Assembly (NCBI GenBank): GCA_022560025.1 | Contig: JAFISE010000020.1 | Location: 62,001 to 126,000 of the forward strand | Length of the DNA stretch: 64,000 nt | Origin: Stagonosporopsis chrysanthemi | Lineage: Eukaryota; Ascomycota; Dothideomycetes; Pleosporales; Didymellaceae | Reading direction: 5' to 3' | Program-made: the position numbers and the translations under genes | The notes under the pieces: generated by a model | Told to the model about the DNA's origin: nothing | Seen by the model: only the letters and a program-made list of their open reading frames with translations | Databases searched by the model: none | Shown here: in pieces, positions 54,280 to 64,000 of the stretch | How positions within the stretch are numbered: the stretch's first letter is position 1 | Layout of the letters: the number at the start of each line of letters is the position of its first letter

Positions 54280-57200
54280 TCATATACTGATGAAAAAGCT
54301 CTTCTCGCCTTCTTTAGGCTCAACCCATGCCCTCTTCAAAATCGGATCTGCACACGAAATACGGATCCTCTCCGGCGTTGCTGGGCTCTGCAAATGCAAC
54401 ACGCTCGTCTCGCCGAACTCCTTCCTCGCAGCCTTGAGCGCATCGCGAATAGCGAAGAAAACGCAGCTGCCCATGAAGAGCGGGGGTTCACCTGCTCATT
54501 GTTAGCATCCAATTTTGACTCATGACCTTTGGGGAGATTCTTACCAACACCCCTGGACCTCTGAATCGTGCGCAGATTTTCCCACTGCACATCCTTGAGT
54601 AAACTAACGTTGAACACCTGCGGGATATCTCTGAAGCCAGGGATCTTGTAGTTGCCCGGCCCCTTTGTGAAGATCCCGCCAGTGCTCCTCTGCCACAGAC
54701 TCTCTTCCGTGGTAAACAGACCTTGACCCTGTACAAATGCGCCCTCAATCTGCCCGTAGTCAATGGCGGGGTTGATGCTGCGACCAACGTCCATCTTGAT
54801 GTCTGCTCGTCGCGTTGTCCAGTCTCCTGTGAGTGTGTCGATCTCGACCTCTGCGGCGGCCACACCCTGTGTGAAGTAGAAGAACATTTGGCCTGTGTTG
54901 GCGCCCCAGACGTAGCCGATGTCGGGGGTCTTGTAGAAGCCTTGGGCGCTAAGATTGCAGCGGTCGAAGTAGGCCATGTGTGCGAGGTCTTTCATGGACG
55001 CGTTGGGGCCGAGTTTCTCGCGGTAGGGCTTAAGACGCTCGTTGAGCTGCTCACAGGCGTTGTAGATGGCGTAGCCGTTTAGGTCGGAAGAGGCGGAGGC
55101 AGCGGTGGAAGATGAGTTTGCGACTGTGTTTGTTGCTGTGTCGCTGATGAAGACGTTCTCGAGCGGTACTTGCAGCGCTTCAGCAGCGATTTGTGTCATC
55201 TTTGTATGCAGACCTTGACCCATCTCTGTTCCCCCGTGGGCGACGAGAATAGAGCCATCGTGGTAGATGTGCACAAGTGCACCAGCTTGATTAAGGAAGA
55301 GCGCCGTGAAGGAGATGCCGAACTTGGTGGGAACAATTGCGAGGCCACGCTTGTTCCACTTATGGGTCTTATTGAATTCCTCAATCTCTGCACGCCTGCG
55401 GGAGTACTCCGACTCTTCCTGGACCTGCTTGTACATAAGCGGCACGTACCAGTCCTTGATTTCCTGGTTGAAGTGCGTAATCATGTTGCCCTGAGGCGAG
55501 TACATGTTGATCTCACGCAACTTCTCAGCAGGAATGTTGAGGTGATCTGCAATCTCTTCCATGAAGGTCTCGCAGATAAACATGCCTTGAGGGCCACCAA
55601 AACCGCGGAAGGCGGTGTTGGAGACGGTGTTTGTCTTTGCCACTCTGCCGCGTACGTGGACGTTGGGGATGGAGTAGACACCGTCGATATGGGACAGGGC
55701 ACGCTCAACAACCGCACCAGACAGATCTTGACTCCAGCCACCGTTGTTGAAGACATCCGCGTCAAGCGCCTGCAGCTTGCCATCTTTGTTCACCGCGACC
55801 TTCCAGCGAGCGAGGAAGGGATGGCGTTGTCCAGATGTCAGGATATCTTCGTCTCGGTTGAGCATACAACGAACGGGTCTGCGGACCTTGTTGGCCGCAA
55901 CCGCCACGATACCAGCAAGCTGGATCGATCGGGTCTCCTTACCACCAAAGCCACCACCCATACGCTTGACGCGAGCATTGATCTTGTTGGCAGAAACGCC
56001 GAGGACCTTCGATACGTATGCTTGTGTTTCCGCCGGGTTCTGAGTGCTGCTGAAGATTTCCATCTCCCCGAACTCAGGCTTCGGGACTGCCACACATGCT
56101 TGCGTCTCAAGGTAAAAGTGCTCTTGGCCTCCCATTCGTGCTGTTCCAGTAAAGACGTGATCAGCTTCCTCAAAAGCCTTGTCTACATCTCCTTTCTTGA
56201 TGTGCCGGAAGTGCTGGAAAAATGATTCTTGCTGGATAGCTTCCTCGATCGTGAAGATAGCAGGCAGTTCCTCGTACTCAATCTTGACAGCCCTAGCTGC
56301 GTGTTCGGCATGCTTCGCTGTATCCGCAAGGATCATACCAATGGGCTGACCGGCAGTGAAGACCTCGTCAATGGCGAAGAAAGTTTCGTCACAAGAGGGC
56401 GCTCCCCACCAGTTCGATTCTGGCGTGGCCAAATCCGTGTGATCAACGTATGCAGCAACACCTGGCAAGTCAAGCGCCGCCTCTGCATCCACGCTGAGCA
56501 GCTTGGCATGAGCCTTGGTAGACAAAACCAAGCAACCATACAATTCGTTCCGCTGGAGAGGAATGTCGTCAGTGTATTGGGCCTCGCCAGTCGTTTGCTG
56601 CATAGCAGCGGCGTGACTTTTCGCTTGTCCAACTTCACTCTGCTTGTAGGCTTCAGCCGCCTTGCCATCTTTCCAGCCTGAGCTGATCTCCCTCTCAATT
56701 TCACCAATTGCCTGTGTGTCGACCTCGGCCTCTTCGGCATTCAAACCAGCGAGCACTTCGTGGTAGAATTTGTAGAAGAAACCAAGGGCAAGTGTCTTTC
56801 TGTATGTTGCCATACCACCAGGGACGCCAAATCGTAGATCAAAATCTTCCTCGAGCTTGGCCATGACGCCTTCTAGAGTTTGAAGATCTGTGAATTTTCG
56901 CCCTTGGAGGAACTCTGTTGCCTTCTTCGCGACGATTGTTGTCGGTGCCATACCACCGTATACCAGAGTGACGTCCTCAACGGTGTGCTCATCATCAAGT
57001 GCCACCCTCAGTGCTGCGTTGACGATGGCAATGTCATCGTCCTTTCGCTTCGACTGCTTGTAAGCCCGGATGTACTCGCCCTTCTCCTTCGCCACAGGGA
57101 TTCTGAGGCCGGCGATAATGGCATCAGGGGCCAAAGCAGTCTGCCTGTATCCCTTGAAGAACGTCGACATCGGGATTTCTGTCGTCTCCTTCAAGCTCTT

Positions 57201-58541
57201 AGCTACCAATGTTGCGTTGGTGGCAACAAAGACTGGGTTCAGATCAGAGATAGGACTAGCTGTTGCAAGATTACCAGCAGGCGTCCCCACGTTCCTAATC
57301 TGTCGGCCCGCAAAGTAGCGGATCTGCTTTAAGATGGTAGCAAAGGGCTGGCCCTTGTCTTTTCCATAGTGCTCCACCGCATCTTCGCATATCTTCTCGA
57401 GATCAGTCAGTACGACGTTGCCGCCAATCTCTAGATGATCATCGTTGAAGCTGAACTGACGCAGCTCGGGAATATCGCCGACAAAGACGGAAGCACTGTA
57501 GTTCATGCCCTTGAACTTGATCTCGATTTGCGTTTCTGTCGATCCGCCGATGAGCTTCGCCGAAGGGTGTGCGTTCTTGATCTCGAGCAACTGCTGCAAT
57601 GCGGTAGGTCTGTACCATTTCTTCCTCTTGTTTCCAAAAGCCAGTGGCCTAAATTCATGCTTGCGGAGTTGTGGCGGGAAAATCAACTCGGTATCGGGCT
57701 TGTACTCGATAAAGCCAGGAGGTGTGAACCGCTTAATGGGCTGGTCATCGCCGCTTGCGCCATCACTTTTACAGCATCCGCTACCACTGGCTCCATCTGC
57801 ACCGTTCTTCTCCATGCAGCATCCACCTCCACCGTTTGCTTTTGCCTTGCCACACCCAGTCTTGACACTGAAACTCTGTGCAGCGTCCAAAATTGGCCTA
57901 TATCCTGTACATCTGCACAGATTGCCGTCAAAGGCTTCTTCGACATCGTGCTCGGTCGGCGCGTCGGTGTTACGGAGGAGAGCGTACAGGCTCATGACGA
58001 TGCCGGGGGTGCAGAACCCACATTGGCTGCCATTTCCTTTCGCTATCCGCTCTTGTGCAGGATGTGGTCTCTTAACGTTGCCTATCCCTTCGACTGTGAT
58101 GACATGTTTGCCATCCACACTAACCAGCGGTGCTAGACACGCGTTTACGGAGGCGTGATATATCTTCTTTGTTGTGGGGTTAAACTGCGAGACGACCTAA
58201 AAGGACGTTAATATTTTACACATTCAAAGTTCAAACCAGACTTCAGCATATGTTCAGCTCCCGCTAATCGGATTGCTCTTTGTACAGGGAGTTTGGAAAC
58301 TTACCACTGTGCAGGCTCCGCACCCTCCCTCGGCACACCCCAACTTTGTGCCTGTAAGCCCAATGCCTCTCAGATATTCCAACACCGTGACCTCCGGATC
58401 CGCATTATCAAGCGTGACCTTGGTACCGTTCAAGTAGAACCTCAGTGTGTCATCGAAGCTGGCCGTAACCTCGTTAAGCTTCCGCAACGCATCTTCAGGC
58501 GCAGCAGGCTTAGATTCCGTCTCGATAAGTCCCGGAGCCAT
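54280..58541 (-). CDS. hxA: Xanthine dehydrogenase (purine hydroxylase)
   Basis: Predicted exons 58541-58305, 58196-54545 and 54491-54280 (introns 108 and 53 nt) give 1366 residues, the usual length. The enzyme oxidises hypoxanthine and xanthine to urate with NAD+. The first [2Fe-2S] cluster has Cys 69, 74, 77 and 99 ([11 protein letters not shown], then SVNAC across the first splice); the second has Cys 138, 141, 173 and 175 ([19 protein letters not shown]). The FAD domain contains [17 protein letters not shown] and [20 protein letters not shown]. Molybdopterin blocks include [23 protein letters not shown] and FRGFGGPQG. The last splice restores [12 protein letters not shown], whose Glu (about 1298) is the catalytic base. 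A Cys/Gly-rich linker (residues ~190-225) joins the iron-sulfur and FAD domains. In Aspergillus nidulans there are two paralogues, HxA and HxnS; I cannot tell them apart here. Confidence 0.95.
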
Positions 58542-59283
58542 GATTCCACTTTGCCGTAGTTTAAAAAATCCAAGAGGCGAATTTGAACCGTGGATGAAAG
58601 GGAAAGGAAGGGAAATCAAAGTTCGGGAATCAAGCAGCTGAAGGGATGGCAAAAGCTAATATTCATGTCTGTAGATACCGACCAGCTCCAGAGCGCATGT
58701 GTGGAGACCGCCGCGGTCCAACCCCAAACCGCACTGTCACTGGACCCTTCAAAGATCGTCCTCTTAGTCGTGAGGTAGAGTCTGACGAATCAAACGGCGG
58801 GGATTTCATCGTTATCGAGCGGCGCGTTCCAGCTCGTGTGCAGGAGCTCGCCGATGGCCGCGCTGATGAGGGGCAAAGAGGCCCCACTTACTTGTTATGG
58901 ACAGATGGGGCGGCAGACTGCACGTGAGCGGCGGCGAGATGGCGAGTGCCCGTAGTTTTGACAGCCAGCAACAAAAGCAATTGGAAAGAAAATCGTCTAT
59001 GGAAAGGTCATTTGTCCGGCTTCAATCAGGAGTGATGCGTGCACGGGCTGTGGGGTGAGATCGAAAGCTGACGCTGAGTAACAGCACATAATTTTCAGCA
59101 TATTCTACACATGCACATGCCATAGTCCGTTAGTTGTGGGCGCATACATGCACTTTTGACCACACGGTACACTTCCAAACACACGTTGATTGAAAATCCA
59201 TTTGTACGCCCACGGGTATCACGCCAAAATGACCACCTACAACGCCTGCAACACCTTGTATCATGTAAATCGTCTACAGCCAG
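58542..59283. other. Intergenic: xanthine dehydrogenase promoter side and MHF1 3' flank
   Basis: 742 bp between two minus-strand genes. One HGATAR (AreA-type) match, CGATAA on the minus strand, lies near 58812. A full UaY-type TCGG-N6-CCGA element was looked for and not found. No gene is seen. Confidence 0.45.
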
Positions 59284-59811
59284 CTAGGCCTTGCCCTTCC
59301 CTTTGCCACCGCCGGGAGGTCTGCCTCGCTTCTTACCTGTTGTCACAGGCTGTCGTTGCTCCCCTCTTCCCTCAGCAGCCTTCAACCGGTCCAGCTCCTG
59401 TCGCAGGATGTCTTCGAGGGCTTCGTTGCGCCGTGTGAGCAGCATGACGTCGTCCGTGTTGATAGCTTTGCGGCCGGCATGGCGGGAGAAGGTTTCGAGG
59501 TCGCGAGATGTGTTTGCTGGCTCGTGTTAGTGACGCAGCTCAGGTGGAGGTGTCCGACAGTAGAGCCATGAGGAAGATCGTCAGTGAAAAGACATACCAA
59601 TCTGTGTGTAGACCAGCTCCGTCATAGCACCAATAAATTGAGGCGTTGCATTGAGATCGTCCGAGAGTAGTGTATCGTCGACGAACTGGCCGATTGAGTA
59701 CCACAGTGCGGACTTGAGACGCTGTTGGGGGATTAGCAAAACAGTGTCCCGAGGCTCCAACACTTTACTAACCTCCTCTCGCTCAGCGGCTTCACCATCG
59801 ACTGAGGCCAT
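59284..59811 (-). CDS. MHF1: MHF1/CENP-S histone-fold protein
   Basis: Predicted exons 59811-59773, 59721-59598 and 59516-59284 (introns of 51 and 81 nt) give 131 residues. The histone fold is read through both splices: RLKSALWYSIGQFVDDTLLS, NATPQFIGAMTELVYTQI, then TSRDLETFSRHAGRKAINTD and DVMLLTRRNEALEDILRQEL. This is the CENP-S/MHF1 pattern. MHF1 pairs with MHF2 (CENP-X) to bind branched DNA and recruit the FANCM/Mph1 helicase at stalled forks, and also serves at kinetochores. The C-terminus has an AT-hook-like KKRGRPPGG followed by a Lys/Gly tail. The ATG context is excellent (A at -3, G at +4). The second acceptor was set at CCAG (59518-59517), because the AG four bases upstream shifts the frame. 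Confidence 0.93.
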
Positions 59812-60096
59812 GATGCTGTATCTGCGAAAGACTGAGGCCCGGCTTGAAGAGACGACAAGCAAGCAATGACGCGACGCGTCGTGGGCAGCCAATAGCGGGG
59901 GAGATCGGGCGCGGAATTGGTATGGGACCCTTGGATGGATGACCCTCGGTTCACGTTGACCCTCATTAAACATTCTCTCAGCCTGCACACCGCTCCGCAA
60001 ATCCACAGCTGCCTCCAGAGCCCACCACGAACTCCAAATTCTCTCTGTACAACCACATTCTACATCGCCGTTACAACCTCCACCCTCACCGCAAGA
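59812..60096. promoter_or_regulatory. Divergent promoter region between MHF1 and PGA2
   Basis: 285 bp separates the divergent start codons of MHF1 and PGA2. Upstream in-frame extensions of both genes overlap here and are not used. No specific element was recognised. Confidence 0.5.
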
Positions 60097-60417
60097 ATGG
60101 CCGAAGAAATTTCCTTCAACGCGCTCGTCGCAAACCTCGTCGAATGGAAGGATCGCCTCGTCAACAACTCGATCAGGTCATGGGAGGAAATGAGCGCACA
60201 ACGCTGGCTCCGTATCGTCGTCATCGTGGGCGCATACCTGCTTATCCGCCCGTACCTGCTCTCGCACGCCGAGCGCAGCCGGAAGAAACGCGAGGCGAAA
60301 GAGGCCGCAGACCTGGGCCTCGACGGCGAGACTGAGCTGTCGGCCAACGACTTCCGGGGCGGGAAAAAAACCAAGAAGGGCGACGAGGGCCTGGTGCAGC
60401 GATCGGCGCTGAGATGA
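60097..60417 (+). CDS. PGA2: PGA2-family ER trafficking protein
   Basis: A 106-residue single-exon protein starting MAEEISFNALVANLVEWKDR. It has one membrane span near residues 44-62 (RWLRIVVIVGAYLLIRPYLL) followed by a strongly basic stretch (SHAERSRKKREAKEAA) and a hydrophilic tail containing LSANDFRGGKKTKKGDEG. This matches the trafficking PGA2 family; yeast Pga2 is an essential ER/nuclear-envelope membrane protein required for maturation of Gas1 and alkaline phosphatase. The basic flank after the span suggests the tail is cytosolic. The frame is open upstream to 59917 but ATG 60097 (A at -3, G at +4) gives the conserved N-terminus. It is divergent from MHF1. Confidence 0.88.
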   Translation: MAEEISFNALVANLVEWKDRLVNNSIRSWEEMSAQRWLRIVVIVGAYLLIRPYLLSHAERSRKKREAKEAADLGLDGETELSANDFRGGKKTKKGDEGLVQRSALR

Positions 60418-60947
60418 GGGGCAACACACCGGCGAATGCATTCCGCGGCGTTACTGGATTTGCTACAAGCTTTGCGAAGCTTTGGAGGGGGATACACAAA
60501 TATCTAATGGAATGCGATCAGAGGGCTGTGAGCTGCAGCTCCTGCACGAGCATACTCGATCCCTTCTTTGCCGCAGGCACCGTTTTTACTGTTCGAAGCC
60601 GGCAGCAGATGTCTGAGAGCCAGGCACGCCAACTTTACTGAGACAAATATGACCAGATCGAACAGAGCAGCCTTGAGACCGTTTCCTTCCATCGCCTGAG
60701 CTTCTTTCGGCCACGCCTCTTGTTGTCTACTCCCTTGTCACGATCTCTCCTGTCCTTCTTCCACATTCGATCTGGCTCCTGGCCAGGCTTGACGAGATCC
60801 ACGCGACAACCAGGAATTCGACGCGCAACTGGCCCACCTCTCCATCATCTCCCTTGCTTGTACCCATATAACCACCATGACAGGTCAACACCTTGTCCCG
60901 CTCCTCAGCGCATCTTTGCACTCCATTGTATGCTGGCCATACTCACC
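60418..60947. other. Intergenic, no gene seen
   Basis: 530 bp between two plus-strand genes. The frame of the next gene is open from 60720, with extra ATGs at 60720 and 60930, but the signal peptide begins cleanly at 60948. No motif was recognised. Confidence 0.5.
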
Positions 60948-63900
60948 ATGGCTCCTCTAACCATCTTCGGTGCCTTGAGCGCCCTTCCCCTCGCTTTCGC
61001 CCACATGCAAATGTTATCGCCTTCGCCTTTGAGAGACCCAAATGCGACAGATCGTCCAGACGAGCCCAAGGACTACAACATTCTTAGCCCATTGAACGCG
61101 GACGGCAGTAACTTCGCCTGCAAAGGTTACCATCTTAACACCCCCTTGACAACAGTCGCGACGTACGCCGCTGGTAGCAAGCAGACACTGAGGTTGAAAG
61201 GGAGTGCGACACACGGTGGTGGCAGTTGCCAGATCAGTCTAAGCTGCAACCGTGGAGAAGACTTCAATGTCATCGAAAGTATCATCGGCGGTTGCCCTAT
61301 GAGCGATAGCTATGATTTCACAGTACCCAGCGAGCTGCCTGCATCGAAGAAATGTCTGCTGGCCTGGACATGGTACGGATGCTTCTTTTCTAATCTCCTC
61401 TAAGCCCACGCAGACTGGATGCCTGCTCACAAGCCCACAGGTTCAACAGAATCGGCAACCGAGAGATGTACATGAACTGTGCCGTAGTCGACATTACGAA
61501 CAAGAAGCAGAGCAAACGCGACACTCAGGTCTCGGCCGCCACTGTTTTGTCGAGGTATCCTGCTTTGTTTGTAGCAAACCTCGCAAACATCAACGATTGC
61601 AAGATTCAAGAGACAACCGAAGTTGTCTTCGACAACCCTGGAAAGTCGGTTGTCTACGGTAACGGGGACAATGCCTCTTTGAGACCGAGCTTCAACAGAG
61701 GCCAGTGTGTCGGCAAGCCATCCAAGAGCGCCGGAAGCACGGGTTCATCGTCAAGCAACTCTGGTGGGCAATGGAATGCGCCAGCTCAACCTTCATCAAA
61801 GACCTCATCGAACTCGAATGATTGTGCGGCCAAGAACAGGGATGGATTCTATCATCCTGAGTGTGCTGGTGGCAGTGCTCCCATCAACCAGCAGGCACAA
61901 AAACCGGCGCAGCAACAGCCACAGCAGCAGCAAAAGCAGCCTCAATCACAAAAACAGAGTGCACCAAAGCAGCAGACCAAGAGTAAACCAAACACCAGGG
62001 TACAGCAAGAGCTCGATGCTTATTTGGCCACGCTGTACGGTCGAGGTCTCACTCGCAGGGATGCAGTACTCGCACCTGACTATGTGGAAACCCACGGCTC
62101 GAAAGAATACTCAGCTTCGCCGCAGAAACATCTGCATGGAAACAACTGCAAGCACAAGATATCTGGCTCGCACTACAACCACGAGGAGAAGGAACCATAC
62201 TCTGATGTTGACTACCATAACAAGCATGCTTACAGCAGCCAAGTCCCGCAGCATGATGAAGACACAGACTATACGCATAGGCGCGTTGCTCGAGAAAAAA
62301 GGTGGACAACGTACAACAAGCGCGATGATGCTCAGCGTGAAGCGCCTGTACCGAAGCGATTCTACCGCGGTCATGAGAGCGAGTATGTCCAGCAAGCTCC
62401 TAATCAGGCGCCCACAGCTGCTGCCCCAAGCCAAGTGTCTACGTATACCTACAACCAGGCATCAGCAGACAACTCTGTCCAAGGATCTACCCTCGGTCTC
62501 AAGCAAGCGTCCACGGAAACCTCCGCACAAGATTCCACACAAGGAGAGACAAACGCACCCAGCGCTCCTCCCACATACAAAGCCTGGAACGACATGTCCG
62601 AATCCGAGAAATTCGAAGCTTTCCTCCGCCGCATGGTCGAACTGAGCAGCAATATGGCCTCGCTCGTCAAGTACGCTGCTGCTTCGACCGTAAACCTCCC
62701 CTGGTACCCTCCAGCGTCCACATACGACCGCACCACAGCCTCCTCCGATGCCAGCGCACAGAGTGATACTGTACTCCGCAGACTCGCTCGACGGGACGTT
62801 ACTATTTCTGCTCGCGCGCCAGCTCAGGTCTACCCGGGCCCCAGCGTCGGCAGCATCAGTGCTCCCGGTGACGCCACAGACGCAGATGAAGGCTTCCAAC
62901 TTTGGTTCCCACATCTCGTTCCGGGCCTGACGAAGAGACAGCTCGTCGATGCTGTAACAAGTCAAGCAAGTGCCGAAGCTGGTGACGACGTGAATTTCTT
63001 CGACGCCCTAGCAGCCGGTTTCTGGAAGCTATTCGGCAACCCTTTTGAAGATATCCCAACTCTCCTGGGCGAACCAGACTTCTACACCCCAAGCCCTGAA
63101 TTCCCAGATTTTGATATCCCAGATCTGGACGGCGGTTTCACCGCCCCGCCGCAGATCTTTGCGCCCGAGCTACCACCTCCACAGCTTCTGCCCGGATACG
63201 AAGAAGGACCCAACGGCCCCATCTGGGTCGGCGAAGGCCCCGATCCGCTCAGCGTCGACGGTCCCAGCGTCATCATTATCTCTTCCTCAACCGTCCCTTT
63301 CCCCGGCGACGAACCCTCGCTCCCCACACTCTCCCCCTGCATCTCGCCCATCCCCCAAATCGGCTTCAACTCCTGCTTGGGCGGCTGCAACCACACTGCC
63401 TCCGAAATCGCAGCTCACGAGACGTACCTTAAGGAGTTCGCTCAGCAACAAGCCGAATTCGAAGCGTGTCTGCAATCGCAATCAGAGTCCGAGGGCGGGG
63501 GCGAGGTTCCCACGCCCGGCCACATCATCTGGCACCAGAACTCCACCGACGAGGACGGCGAGGTGGAATGGAACGGCGACCAAGAAGCCGAAGACGCGAG
63601 CCACCGCCGTCCGCGACCAGGGTGGTCGCACCCGCTCATCCCGTATCCGTTACCCGAGAACTCCACCGGGCCCTTCCCCTCCTCTCCTGCAAATGACACC
63701 CCCAACGCCCTCCCCGCAACCGAGCCCGACGTCGCAGACCAACCAAACCCTGAGGTTCTAATGCCGTACCAAAACAAAACCCTTGGTGAGCTCGTCACGG
63801 AGATCCTCGCGAACCCTGATATCATCGCCTCGCCCGACATCAGCAACGTCGTCGACGACAGTGTCTCGGAGACAAATCCGCTCCAGCAGGCTGCCGACGA

Positions 63901-64000
63901 AGCAGAAGCTGGCGTGACGGTTCCCCAGGAGCCTGTCGAGTTCGATCCTTCCAAGGTGGATAGTGTGGTGGATGCGCTGCCGTGGTTGTTGGGACCGGGC
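60948..64000 (+). CDS. AA11 lytic polysaccharide monooxygenase with very long C-terminal extension (partial at window edge)
   Basis: Predicted exons 60948-61372 and 61441 onward; the 68-nt intron restores LAWTWFNRIGNREMYMNCAV. 995 residues are visible and no stop occurs before the window ends. Signal peptide MAPLTIFGALSALPLAFA is followed directly by His 19, which after cleavage becomes the N-terminal copper ligand (HMQMLSPSPL). His 89 (SATHGGGSC) completes the histidine brace and Tyr 152 is the likely axial residue. The AA11 domain covers about residues 19-235; AA11 enzymes oxidatively cleave chitin. Next come a Ser-rich linker, a short Cys motif (DCAAKNRDGFYHPEC), a Gln-rich tract, a His-rich segment, several dibasic sites, and a long acidic Pro/Ser-rich region. 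The ATG at 60948 has strong context; ATGs at 60930 and 60720 would spoil the signal peptide. The LPMO call is firm; the role of the extension is unknown. Confidence 0.88.

Noticed and set aside
58570..58600. Sequence resembling a tRNA T-arm (GGTTCAAATTC on the minus strand)
   Set aside because: The flanking bases do not pair into a T-stem and no D-arm or acceptor stem was found upstream.
58542..59283. UaY and multiple AreA sites expected upstream of a purine catabolic gene
   Set aside because: No TCGG-N6-CCGA element was found and only a single GATA-type match, too little to claim regulation.
1..64000. CRISPR arrays, prophage, operons or a biosynthetic gene cluster
   Set aside because: The DNA is eukaryotic; no direct-repeat/spacer pattern and no backbone enzymes (PKS, NRPS, terpene cyclase) were seen.

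Overview
The window looks like nuclear DNA of a filamentous ascomycete (Pezizomycotina; a dothideomycete is my guess, not shown by the sequence). Protein-coding genes are monocistronic on both strands, with short GT..AG introns (mostly 48-92 nt, many near 50), CTAAC/CTGAC-like branch points, purine at -3 of most start codons, and fungal families such as CFEM, Zn2Cys6, AA11, GH76 and HbrB. No rRNA, tRNA, CRISPR array or intact transposon was found. All splice sites were read by eye from frame continuity and family conservation; no transcript data were available.

Layout. 0.6-1.8 kb: secreted GH76 alpha-mannanase-like enzyme. 3.1-6.2 kb: divergent pair GON7 (KEOPS subunit) and hbrB (TORC2 subunit). 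6.6-8.3 kb: a six-cysteine small secreted protein and an unrecognised protein. 8.5-12.9 kb: gene-poor, with one probable degraded gene. 13-14.5 kb: RGS domain plus three membrane spans (Rax1-like). 15.9-22.5 kb: two large convergent genes of unknown function, separated by a strongly skewed low-complexity gap with a 15-bp minisatellite; the first carries a duplicated four-cysteine module. 23.9-24.8 kb: GPI-anchored CFEM protein. 25.7-27.8 kb: nine-exon anthranilate synthase component I (TRP2/trpE) with Gcn4/CpcA-type sites. 28.2-36 kb: a coiled-coil protein, a GYP5-like TBC RabGAP and a triple-KH RNA-binding protein. 38.4-39.6 kb: mitochondrial HMG-CoA lyase. 43.2-45.8 kb: Zn2Cys6 transcription factor behind 3.6 kb of non-coding DNA. 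48-49 kb: an orphan protein. 51.3-58.5 kb: UV-damage endonuclease (UVDE) and xanthine dehydrogenase. 59.3-60.4 kb: divergent pair MHF1/CENP-S and PGA2. 60.9 kb to the edge: an AA11 lytic polysaccharide monooxygenase whose frame stays open for at least 760 further codons and runs off the window.

The genes do not form one pathway or a biosynthetic cluster. Most are housekeeping (tRNA modification, TORC2 signalling, Trp synthesis, leucine catabolism, purine catabolism, DNA repair, vesicle traffic), mixed with secreted or surface proteins. The most unusual items are the very long AA11 fusion with a His-rich stretch and dibasic sites, the duplicated Cys module of the 928-residue protein, and a possible alternative mitochondrial start in UVDE.
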